From Chromatiales bacterium (GTDB lineage: Bacteria > Pseudomonadota > Gammaproteobacteria > SZUA-152), in NCBI GenBank assembly GCA_026999335.1, contig JALTPW010000306.1, positions 1 to 12,154 of the forward strand: a DNA stretch of 12,154 bases. Direction: 5' to 3'. The notes beneath the pieces are model-generated. The model had not been told where the DNA came from. It saw only the letters and a program-made list of their open reading frames with translations, and made no database searches. Below, in pieces: positions 1 to 5,767 of this stretch; the stretch's first letter is position 1; every line of letters begins with the position of its first letter. The translations under genes were made by a program, and so were the position numbers.

Positions 1-318
1 CGGAAAGCCATCCTTGACCAGGGCCTCACCGGCCTCCTGCGAACGTTTGCCGCTACGGCAGATGAGCAGCACCGGGGCGCAATTCTCATCGTGGCAGCTG
101 AGGCCACCGAGCATCACCTGGCGCACATGGGCGGGAAAGTCCGGGTCGACCTTCCAGTCCGGTTCATCGATCCAGGCGACATGGATGGCGCCCTTGGGAT
201 GGCCGACGAAGAGGAATTCCATCGACGAGCGTACATCGATCATCACGGCGCTGGGATTTTTTTCCAGCAGTTCGTAAGCTTCTTTGGGGGTCAGTGACTT
301 GACTGTATTTTTGCTCAT
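1..318 (-). CDS. Rhodanese-like domain protein (C-terminus beyond window)
   Basis: The first 106 residues of a single-domain rhodanese (sulfurtransferase-like) protein are visible; the gene runs off the left edge of the window. The active-site loop is clear: CRSGKRS, with the predicted catalytic cysteine at residue 87, follows a hydrophobic strand (APVLLI). Upstream are the usual rhodanese elements, VMIDVRS (about residues 25-31) and the EFLFVGHPKGAIHVAWIDEPDW segment in two pieces around residues 34-55. That segment resembles rhodaneses found near sulfur-oxidation genes. The ATG at 316-318 is preceded by AAGGATCC, a good ribosome-binding site at about 6 nt. The family transfers sulfane sulfur to thiophilic acceptors; the real substrate is unknown. 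The gene diverges from the acyltransferase to its right. Domain call is firm; pathway is inference. Confidence 0.9.
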   Translation of the reverse strand, partial: MSKNTVKSLTPKEAYELLEKNPSAVMIDVRSSMEFLFVGHPKGAIHVAWIDEPDWKVDPDFPAHVRQVMLGGLSCHDENCAPVLLICRSGKRSQEAGEALVKDGFP

Positions 319-541
319 GGTGGATCCTTCGTGGTGATTGGTCGCTACCGCGATCCCGCATCGGGTTACACTATGCACCTATGGAAATCTTTGCAACATC
401 ATCATCCCCAGGATCCTGTCAACAATGCATTGATGGCTCCAGGGCTTCAATGCCGCCCGCCCGAGGCCGGTGTATGAAGGTGATACTGGCCGTCATGCTG
501 CACAGCGAATTCTACGCGCGCCAGCGGGGGGGGCAAGGGGC

Positions 542-1444
542 GTGACCAGTGGTCGGGTCGTCCCGATTCTGTTCAGGGCTATCGCTCACCTGCCGCTGCC
601 GCTGGCGCAGGGGCTGGGGGCGGCGCTGGGCGGGCTGCTGAGCCTGTTTCCTAACGAGACACGGCGGGTGGCGCGGCGTAACATCTACCGTTGTTTCCCC
701 GACTGGAGCCCGGCGCAGCGCCGTCGTCTGCTGCGCCAAAGCCTGAGGCAGACCGGCCGCACCGCTGCTGAAACGGCTGCCATCTGGTTGTGGCCGCTGC
801 CGCGGGTGCTGTTGCGGGTGCGCGCGGTGGAGGGCGAGGAATTGCTGCAACAGGGCATGGCCAGTGGGCGCGGCGTGATCATGCTCTCGCCGCATCTGGG
901 TAGCTGGGAGATGACCGGGCTTTATCTGTCGACCCAGTGGGGGATTACCAGCATGTATCGTCCACCCAAGCTGATGGCGATGAATGCACTCATGCAGCAG
1001 GGTCGCGAACGCGGCGGCGCCCACCTGGTACCCACCGATGCGAGTGGTGTGCGTGCCCTGCTGCGAACCCTCCGCCAGGGTGGGATGATCGGCATTCTGC
1101 CCGACCAGGATCCGGAGCGGGAGTCCGGCGTGTTTGCCCCTTTCTTCGGCCATTCGGCCAACACCATGGTGCTGTTACCCAAGCTGGCGCGAAAGTCCGG
1201 CGCCACGGTGTTATTCGTCTATGCCGAACGTCTGCCCCGAGGGCGCGGTTTCCGCCTGCACATCCGTCCGGCGCCCGCCGGTATCGATGACGCCGACCTC
1301 GGCCGCGCCGCCGCGAGTCTCAACCAGGGCGTGGAGGCGTGTGTGCGCCAGCTGCCGGTGCAGTACCAATGGGGCTACAAGCGCTTCAAGGGGCAGCCCG
1401 AGGGCGAGCCGGATTTTTATGCGCGGGATGTGAAAGACGATTAG
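542..1444 (+). CDS. LpxL/HtrB-family lysophospholipid (lipid A) acyltransferase
   Basis: This is a 300-residue member of the lipid A biosynthesis acyltransferase family, inner-membrane enzymes that pass a secondary acyl chain from acyl-ACP to lipid A or a similar acceptor. The HX4E catalytic motif is SPHLGSWE (His 118, Glu 123 counted from the GTG at 542). Other family marks are a hydrophobic N-terminal segment, FPNETRRVARRNI, the ILPDQDP block and the C-terminal QYQWGYKRFK block. An in-frame GTG at 470 would add 24 residues unlike family N-termini (charged, Gly/Ala-rich), so GTG 542 is preferred. It is preceded by a purine-rich GGGGGGGCAAGGGG stretch. The start remains uncertain by those 24 codons. 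The lipid acceptor cannot be told from sequence. The next gene downstream is a relic, so it probably forms a single-gene unit. Confidence 0.88.
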   Translation: MTSGRVVPILFRAIAHLPLPLAQGLGAALGGLLSLFPNETRRVARRNIYRCFPDWSPAQRRRLLRQSLRQTGRTAAETAAIWLWPLPRVLLRVRAVEGEELLQQGMASGRGVIMLSPHLGSWEMTGLYLSTQWGITSMYRPPKLMAMNALMQQGRERGGAHLVPTDASGVRALLRTLRQGGMIGILPDQDPERESGVFAPFFGHSANTMVLLPKLARKSGATVLFVYAERLPRGRGFRLHIRPAPAGIDDADLGRAAASLNQGVEACVRQLPVQYQWGYKRFKGQPEGEPDFYARDVKDD

Positions 1445-1456
1445 CCGTAATTTCGT

Positions 1457-1767
1457 CAATACTCAGGAGGCGGCACGATAAACGCCTGGATTTCGCGATG
1501 CTCAACCCAGGCTCTGTTTCTGCTGGCCCAGGATCCACTGCTGTTTTTGCGTGACGAACCCACCAACCACCTCGACCGCTCATTAGCAGATCATCTTGCT
1601 GGAGCTGCTCACCACACAGACACAAGACATGCGGACTATTGTTGATGATCCCGCACGACGTCAATCTGGCCAGCCGTTTTTTCGAGCACGTCCTGCTGCT
1701 GTTCGGCAACGGTGAGGCTTCGCACAGGCACCACAATAAACGGTTGGTGCGGCAGGAAGCATTGTGA
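1457..1767 (+). pseudogene. Decayed C-terminal half of a BtuD/FecE-type ABC transporter ATPase
   Basis: No open frame spans this stretch, yet ABC-ATPase landmarks occur in the correct order across shifting frames. A signature-motif trace (SGG at 1463-1471, then KRLDFAML in another frame) is followed by QALFLLAQDPLLFL and an intact Walker B/D-loop DEPTNHLD at 1553-1576. Then comes IILLELLTTQTQDMRTIV in a third frame. After an extra G near 1644 follows the H-loop MIPHDVNLASRFFEHVLLLFG (His codon 1654-1656), ending in TGA at 1765-1767. The text fits cobalamin/iron-siderophore importers (BtuD, FecE, HmuV). The Walker A half is missing, because the intact acyltransferase gene abuts. At least four frameshifts make it non-functional. 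Family call is firm; the transported substrate cannot be known. Confidence 0.85.
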
Positions 1768-1812
1768 ATCGAACAGGGCGACAGGCCCGATGATTTTGTG
1801 AATATTGCCTTT

Positions 1813-1842
1813 TTGACAAAATTGGGCGGTATTCGTTTGAAT
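1813..1842 (+). promoter_or_regulatory. Putative sigma70 promoter of the toxin locus
   Basis: A perfect -35 box TTGACA (1813-1818) is followed after 18 nt by TTGAAT (1837-1842, 4/6 match to TATAAT). It sits about 80 nt before the ATG of the broken toxin gene at 1923. That ATG has its own good ribosome-binding site (AAGGA about 7 nt upstream). Seen by eye only; no transcription evidence. Confidence 0.45.
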
Positions 1843-1922
1843 ACGATCTTGGCGTTGAATTATCGTTCTGATCCTATTATCGAGAGTTCACAACAAATGT
1901 TCTTCCCAAGCAAGGAAGTGCC

Positions 1923-2964
1923 ATGAACAGTCCCGCGGCCCAGGCTCGGATACAGAAAGCCGAAAAAGAACTGCAACAGCTGGGAATGGCTTATGCGGAA
2001 CTGGCCACGGATGCCAGCCTGACCGCTGCCAGCATGGTGCCGCCGCCCTTTGGCACTGCGGCGGACGTCGTGTCTTGGACGGTCGTTATGGAAAGGTGAT
2101 TGGGGTGGTGCGCTGCTGGATGTTGTGGGTATCATTCCGCTTGTCGGTGACGGCATCAAGGGGGTCAGCAAGGGCACTCAAATCGCGGCGAAGATGAAAC
2201 AGGTCGATATCGCGATCAAGGCCGCAAAAGTCCGGCTGCTGCGGACAAAAATGGGTTTATCCGTCAGTGACATCAAGAAGACCCAGGCGAGTACCACGGA
2301 TGCCGCCAAGAACTGTGCGGTACAGCGGTGTCCGAAGAAGCAGGGTGGGGCAAGCAAAAAATCAGAAAAACCACCAACTAAGAACAAATATCCTAATACA
2401 AAAGAAATTGAACTTGATTCAAAAGGACGCTTCCGTGATAAGCATGGCAAATCGCGCACCAATGCTGGGCCTAATGCGCCAGACTTCAACAAATGGAAAG
2501 AAAATGGTGGCACGGTTAAGTATGATGAGACTACAGATACCATCATCTATGGTAAACCAAGCATGGAAACCGCCAGTATGGGAAAAACTAATGTTGAAGT
2601 GCCTTATAAATCCGGGCCTCCAGATAACCAGCGATACCCTGACTTTAGCGATTTTTCGAAAGAAACAGTTGAAATCCCGAATATGAAGGGACAATCAGAA
2701 AACAAAATACACCCTCCAGAAGGTGGTGATTTCTCTAAAGCTTGGGAAAAATTATCGAAACAAAAAGGAAACGCATATGCATATATAGAAGATAAATTTG
2801 ATATGAATCGCCGCATTAAAGGGACAGGAAAGGAGCAGTGGCCAGATAAATCTCCAGAAGATTATACTTGGCACCATCAGGGCGATAAATCAACAATGCA
2901 GCTTGTTGATGAAGCTATTCATAGAGAATTTACACACAAAGGCGGCGCTTCGGCATCGCGTTAG
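1923..2964 (+). pseudogene. Polymorphic toxin with C-terminal WHH (HNH/Endo VII) nuclease domain, frameshifted
   Basis: From ATG 1923 the frame reads 58 residues (MNSPAAQARIQKAEKELQQL..., a helical N-terminus) and stops at TGA 2097-2099. The rest of the protein continues in another frame from about 2074 to TAG 2962-2964. Restoring a lost CT in the TCTT at 2073-2076 would join ADVVS to LGRSLWKGDWGGALLDVVG, giving about 347 residues. GALLDVVGIIPLVGDGIKG is a pre-toxin helix type found ahead of many contact-dependent and type VI toxins. The tip has PDFSDFSKETVEI, DYTWHHQ (W 2869) and MQLVDEAIHREFTHKGGAS, the pattern of Tox-WHH, a DNase family of the HNH/Endo VII fold. GC content drops sharply after about 2350. 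A SUKH immunity gene follows after 12 nt. No PAAR, VgrG or Rhs part is present, so the delivery route is unknown. Confidence 0.85.
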
Positions 2965-2976
2965 TAGGAATTAAAA

Positions 2977-3456
2977 ATGTTAAAAAATATGACAAAAGTA
3001 GGGGCGCCATTAAATCGTAATGATTTAGCTGATGCAGAAAATAAATTAAATCTTATTTTGCCAACCCCATACAAGGATTTTTTGCTCACATACAATGGAG
3101 GGTGTCCAATAGAAAGTTCTATAGATTTCGATGGTAAAAAATTAAAGCTTACGAGAGGAGATATAAAGCGATTTTATGGATTAGGAGTAAAGCCAACATA
3201 TGATCTTATTCATATAATGGATTCAATTGGTTATCAACTTCCCAAAGATATTATATTCATAGCAAGCACACATGCGGGAGATTCCTTATTACTTTCGATG
3301 CGACAAGATTCATATGGGTAAGTATTCTACAAAGATCATGAATACGAAGACCAATCCCCCTTTGACCCAAAAAATGATATGCTACCCGAAAGTATCGTGA
3401 AAGTTGCAGATGATTTTGATAAATTTATTTCTAGTTTATACGATCCTGATGAATAG
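2977..3456 (+). pseudogene. SUKH (SMI1/KNR4) immunity protein with a premature in-frame stop
   Basis: The open frame ends at TAA 3319-3321 after 114 residues, but the same frame continues with family-like sequence (VFYKDHEYEDQSPFDP... DDFDKFISSLYD) to TAG 3454-3456. The original protein was thus about 159 residues, normal for SUKH-1. Typical elements are LPTPYKDFLLTYNGG near residues 28-43 and IFIASTHAGDSLLLSM near 88-103. They lead straight into the GxVxYxDHE strand in which the stop has replaced one residue, most simply AAA or another one-base neighbour changed to TAA. SUKH proteins neutralise nuclease toxins encoded just upstream, which fits the WHH toxin 12 nt before. ATG 2977 has TAGGAA about 6 nt upstream. 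The truncated product lacks the last third and is probably inactive. Confidence 0.88.
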
Positions 3457-3622
3457 GCTTGGTTATCCAGCCCTTGCAAGGTGAGGCTTTAGTTCATGAA
3501 ATGTTATATACAAAAGATACTGTGAATGCCGAGAGATTTTTAGTCGTAATTGTAAAAAACGTACTATGTTGTTCCTCCATACCATGAAATCTAAAAATTA
3601 TAGCTGAAATGGTGCTATTTTT

Positions 3623-3675
3623 AAAAAAAGGGGACGTTATCCAATTCCAAAAAAAAGGGGACGTTATCCAATTCC
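3623..3675 (+). repeat. Tandem direct repeat, two copies, 27-bp period
   Basis: A 26-base unit of an A run followed by GGGGACGTTATCCAATTCC occurs twice (3623-3648 and 3650-3675) with no mismatch; a GGGGA start of a possible third copy follows at 3677. It lies in the 245-bp AT-rich gap between the two immunity genes, where I see no gene. Its start (A run plus GGGGAC) recalls short repeats seen near REP-associated tyrosine transposase genes, but no transposase is present here. Confidence 0.85.
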
Positions 3676-3896
3676 AGGGGAACTCCCAAACGAGGTTTTT
3701 TATGTCTGACATTTATGTCTAGACACTAAAAAAATTCAAAGTGATATCCATCATATGCAGGACAATTACAAGACCCTGCTGCTGAGTTTGAAATCCAAAG
3801 ACTTCGAGTACAAGCAAAAAATAAGCTAGGAGTTGATCTTTCAAACGAATATTTAGAATTTCTCTCCAAGAACAATGGATTAGACTACAATGGAAC

Positions 3897-4158
3897 GGAT
3901 GAGGCCTTGACATGATGTCATTTCCAGTTTCACCCTGCCTCGCCGAACTTGCTGACACTGTTCGTGCTGCCGGTGTGTTGTACGGGGTGTTTTCGCGGGA
4001 GAAGATGGAATGCTGAGGGAAATCATCGCGGGCATGGCCCGCTCTACTATTGAGATGAGGTTGTTTAACCCTCCCGTAGGAGCGGGCCATGCCCGCGATC
4101 AATGCCCACGGCGAATTCACGCCAACGCCTGAAAATCACATTACGCCAAGGCCGCACC
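3897..4158. mobile_element. 262-bp MITE-like insertion with terminal inverted repeats and 9-bp target duplication
   Basis: CAATGGAAC occurs at 3888-3896 and 4159-4167, exactly flanking this segment, and deleting one copy plus the segment restores the SUKH reading frame. The ends form an imperfect inverted repeat of about 30 bp (3897-3927 against 4128-4158): roughly 24 of 30 aligned positions match with one gap, including a shared GGCCTTG, ATGT, ATTT and CAG, and both ends begin with GG. No transposase frame is present, so it must have been moved in trans. A pair of REP-like palindromes lies inside. GC content is above that of the host gene. The insertion-sequence family is not identified. Confidence 0.82.
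4025..4099. repeat. Inverted pair of REP-like palindromes (REPIN-like)
   Basis: The left arm (4025-4047) and right arm (4076-4099) are reverse complements apart from one missing C. Each arm contains its own hairpin, GCGGGC-ATG-GCCCGC. The right arm begins GTAGGAGCGGGCCATGCCCG, the well-known Pseudomonas/Xanthomonas-type REP consensus. The pair lies inside the MITE-like insertion, with a 28-bp spacer between the arms. It can fold into one long stem or two short ones. Confidence 0.8.
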
Positions 4159-4469
4159 CAATGGAACAGTATTATATGCAGCAGATCGCAGTCTGATAGC
4201 TGGATATAATGACCGTTATATTGAAGGAATTATTTTTGCTAATTTGACGGCTCGTGATGTGGGCGAGATGAAAAATTTTTTAATTTTTGGTGAGAGCGAT
4301 GAGCTGTTGCATACACTCTATTTGCCCGAACAAAAATACCGAACCATCGAATCAATTGGGAATAGCATATATGCAGAGTATGATTCATTTGACACCATGA
4401 TTGCACAGGTGCTGAATGAGCTTTTATATTAATCCGGCATAGCCGAAACCAAAACAAGCTTTTTTCGCC

Positions 4470-4538
4470 ACTGCGGCGAATGCCGGAGTCCAGTAGTCTG
4501 CAGAGCGTAACTGGATTTCGGTCTGCGCCAGAATGGCG
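4470..4538. repeat. Degenerate inverted repeat (REP-like) between convergent genes
   Basis: The left arm 4470-4494 (with GGCGAATGCCGGAGTCCAGT) and right arm 4510-4538 (ACTGGATTTCGG...GCGCCAGAATGGCG) are imperfect reverse complements around a 15-nt centre. It resembles the common intergenic element built on CCGGAATCCAGT/ACTGGATTCCGG found in many gammaproteobacterial genomes. It sits between the 3' ends of the broken immunity gene and the tusE-like gene. Confidence 0.6.
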
Positions 4539-4565
4539 CGCTCAGGTTCCCCTGGCCATTTGCAG

Positions 4566-4586
4566 CAGCGGCAACAGATGCCGCTG
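4566..4586 (-). terminator. Hairpin after the tusE-like gene, without a U tract
   Basis: A perfect 7-bp stem (CAGCGGC 4566-4572 with GCCGCTG 4580-4586) with a 7-nt loop lies 6 nt beyond the stop codon of the minus-strand tusE-like gene. No T run follows on the minus strand, so it may only stabilise the 3' end rather than terminate transcription. Confidence 0.3.
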
Positions 4587-4592
4587 AAGCCG

Positions 4593-4925
4593 TTAACTGC
4601 AGCCCTTTGGGCGCGGCAGGCCGGCGATCTTGTTGGCCGACTTGATCAGGCCATAGGGAAACAGGGCGTAGAGGTACTTGCTGTCGCTACGATCCTTGCC
4701 ATAGCGCTTTTTCATGTGTTTGGAAAAGGCGCGCGGCTCGCAGACCTTGCCGTTTTCTTCGAAGAGTTCACGGGCTAGATTGATGATGTTCCAGTGCTCA
4801 TCGGTCAGTTCGACCTTCTCGTTGCTGGCGATCTCCACGGCCACTTCCGGGGTCCACTCGTCGAGATTCTCCAGCCAGCCGGCCTCGCTCAGTTCGATGG
4901 TTTTGCCGTTTGCTTCTACTTGCAT
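4593..4925 (-). CDS. tusE: TusE/DsrC/DsvC-family sulfur relay protein
   Basis: The product is 110 residues, the usual size of the DsrC/TusE family of small cytoplasmic sulfur-relay proteins. TusE passes sulfur from the TusBCD complex to MnmA in tRNA 2-thiouridine synthesis; DsrC serves dissimilatory sulfite reductase. Family marks are WLENLDEWTPEVA, LTDEHWNIINLARELF, DSKYLYALFPYG and the C-terminal arm KIAGLPRPKGCS. The penultimate cysteine (CysA) is present. The second DsrC cysteine (CysB), normally just before KIAGLP, is an asparagine here (SANKIAGLP), which points to a TusE-like rather than a true DsrC role. Another cysteine, in GKVCEPRAF, is not the canonical one. ATG 4925 has AGGAG about 8 nt upstream; a longer in-frame start at 4997 lacks this. 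It appears monocistronic with its own promoter. Confidence 0.88.
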   Translation of the reverse strand: MQVEANGKTIELSEAGWLENLDEWTPEVAVEIASNEKVELTDEHWNIINLARELFEENGKVCEPRAFSKHMKKRYGKDRSDSKYLYALFPYGLIKSANKIAGLPRPKGCS

Positions 4926-4976
4926 TTGCCTGCTCCTGTCCTTCCCGTAATGATGATTGGTATATCGTATTTCTCT

Positions 4977-5004
4977 AATATAGCATCCCTTAGGCAAAAG
5001 TCGA
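4977..5004 (-). promoter_or_regulatory. Putative sigma70 promoter of the tusE-like gene
   Basis: On the minus strand TCGACT (4999-5004, 4/6 match to TTGACA) and TATATT (4977-4982, 5/6 match to TATAAT) are 16 nt apart, about 50 nt before the ATG at 4925. This separates the tusE-like gene from the operon upstream. Seen by eye only. Confidence 0.45.
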
Positions 5005-5027
5005 CTATTTTTATCAGGTAATAGTCG
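5002..5027 (-). terminator. Possible weak Rho-independent terminator of the DUF3549-J-protein operon
   Basis: A perfect 7-bp inverted repeat (CGACTAT/ATAGTCG) with a 12-nt loop begins 5 nt after the J-domain gene's stop codon. On the minus strand it is followed by ACTTTTG. The stem is AT-rich and the U run is short, so termination would be weak. It overlaps the candidate -35 box of the tusE-like gene. Confidence 0.4.
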
Positions 5028-5031
5028 TTGC

Positions 5032-5766
5032 TCATGATGTCTTGATCAGGTAATCCTTGGCCAGGTTGATCTTTGCCGCCAGGTAGTCTGAGCCACCGCG
5101 ATCCGGGTGCAGTTTGTGCATCAGGCGGCGATGAGCCTGGATGATCTCTTCTTCCGTTGCATTCGGCTCTACGCCGAGAATGGCGCGGGCCTCTTCCTCG
5201 CTCATGGAACCGCTGGCGGTGCGTTGCTGGCGTGTTTCAGACTGTTCGCGCCAGTCGTCGTGGTGGCGGTCGAGATAGGCCGCCAGCAGGGCGGCGGAAT
5301 CATCGTCGGCTGTCTGGCACTGATTCAGCAGATCCAGCAAGGCCTCGCGTGGCATCTGGCTGAGGAAGCGTCCCTCGTAATGGCCTTCCAGCACTTCGCC
5401 GTCCATGTCGCCGCTGTCGTGATCCAGGCTCATGCGCAGGAAGCGAGTTTCCACCGTGGACTGCTGACCGCTGGCTGGCGGGCGCTGGCTTTTTCCGGCT
5501 TGATGGCGGGCGTACAGGCCACGTAGAAAGGGCAGGTAGCGCAGTAGTATCCAGCCACGCCGCAGCAGGGGCAGAAAGGCGAAGGCGAGGACGGCGATCC
5601 AGTTGAGGCGTCCGGTGATGGCAAGAAAGGCGATGCCCAGTACCAGCACGGCTAATCCGACGCGCTTGAGGGCGCGGATCACGTTGTGCGGTGGCGTGCG
5701 CACGAACCAGCGTATTACTAGCCAGGCGCAAAACAGCAGGCCAAGGATGAGCAGCAGACGGGACAT
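5032..5766 (-). CDS. Membrane-anchored J-domain (DnaJ-like, TIM14/Pam18 type) protein
   Basis: The 244-residue protein starts with hydrophobic segments at about residues 3-21, 37-51 and 55-68. A basic stretch and a charged linker follow. It ends with a short J domain (about residues 188-244): EEEARAILGVEPNATEEEIIQAHRRLM, then HKLHPDRGGSDYLAAKINLAKDYL. The HPD tripeptide, needed to stimulate the ATPase of a DnaK-type Hsp70, is at 220-222. A C-terminal J domain behind membrane spans is the layout of mitochondrial TIM14/Pam18 and of related alpha- and gammaproteobacterial proteins. It probably recruits DnaK to the inner membrane with the J domain in the cytoplasm; the client is unknown. The ATG begins one base after the VWA gene's stop, so the two are probably translationally coupled. 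Last gene of the operon. Confidence 0.88.
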   Translation of the reverse strand: MSRLLLILGLLFCAWLVIRWFVRTPPHNVIRALKRVGLAVLVLGIAFLAITGRLNWIAVLAFAFLPLLRRGWILLRYLPFLRGLYARHQAGKSQRPPASGQQSTVETRFLRMSLDHDSGDMDGEVLEGHYEGRFLSQMPREALLDLLNQCQTADDDSAALLAAYLDRHHDDWREQSETRQQRTASGSMSEEEARAILGVEPNATEEEIIQAHRRLMHKLHPDRGGSDYLAAKINLAKDYLIKTS

Positions 5767-5767
5767 G

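Larger units (their letters stand above)
3702..4432 (+). pseudogene. Second SUKH (YrhA-like SMI1/KNR4) immunity gene, split by an inserted element
   Basis: Two fragments of one SUKH protein flank an insertion. The left part (about 3754-3896) reads QLQDPAAEFEIQRLRVQ, then LGVDLSNEYLEFLSKNNGLDYNGT. The right part (4160-4432) reads NGTVLYAADRSLIAGYNDRY, then GEMKNFLIFGESDELLH and YDSFDTMIAQVLNELLY, ending at TAA 4430-4432. Removing 271 bp between the duplicated CAATGGAAC sites joins LDYNG to TVLYAADR in frame, restoring a typical YrhA-type SUKH core (NGLxxNGTxLY ... IFGES ... YDSFDxM). The 5' end is less sure: ATG 3702 follows GAGG and reads MSDIYV, then TAG at 3720. Two more frame changes are needed to reach the left fragment. 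This is a second immunity gene with no toxin gene of its own in the window. Confidence 0.82.

Noticed and set aside
512..1153. Minus-strand open frame of 213 codons
   Set aside because: Antisense shadow of the GC-rich acyltransferase gene, with Arg/Pro/His-rich nonsense-like sequence.
3457..3701. A possible lost toxin fragment between the two immunity genes
   Set aside because: One frame reads about 40 codons (QPLQGEALVHEMLYTKD...) but resembles no toxin family I know, and it has no start signal.
3719..4120. Minus-strand open frame of 133 codons
   Set aside because: It runs antisense through the SUKH fragment and the inserted element, and its product has no recognisable features.
4470..4538. 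CRISPR-like or attachment-site interpretation of the inverted repeat
   Set aside because: There is only one imperfect inverted pair, no regularly spaced direct repeats and no integrase gene; a REP-like element is simpler.
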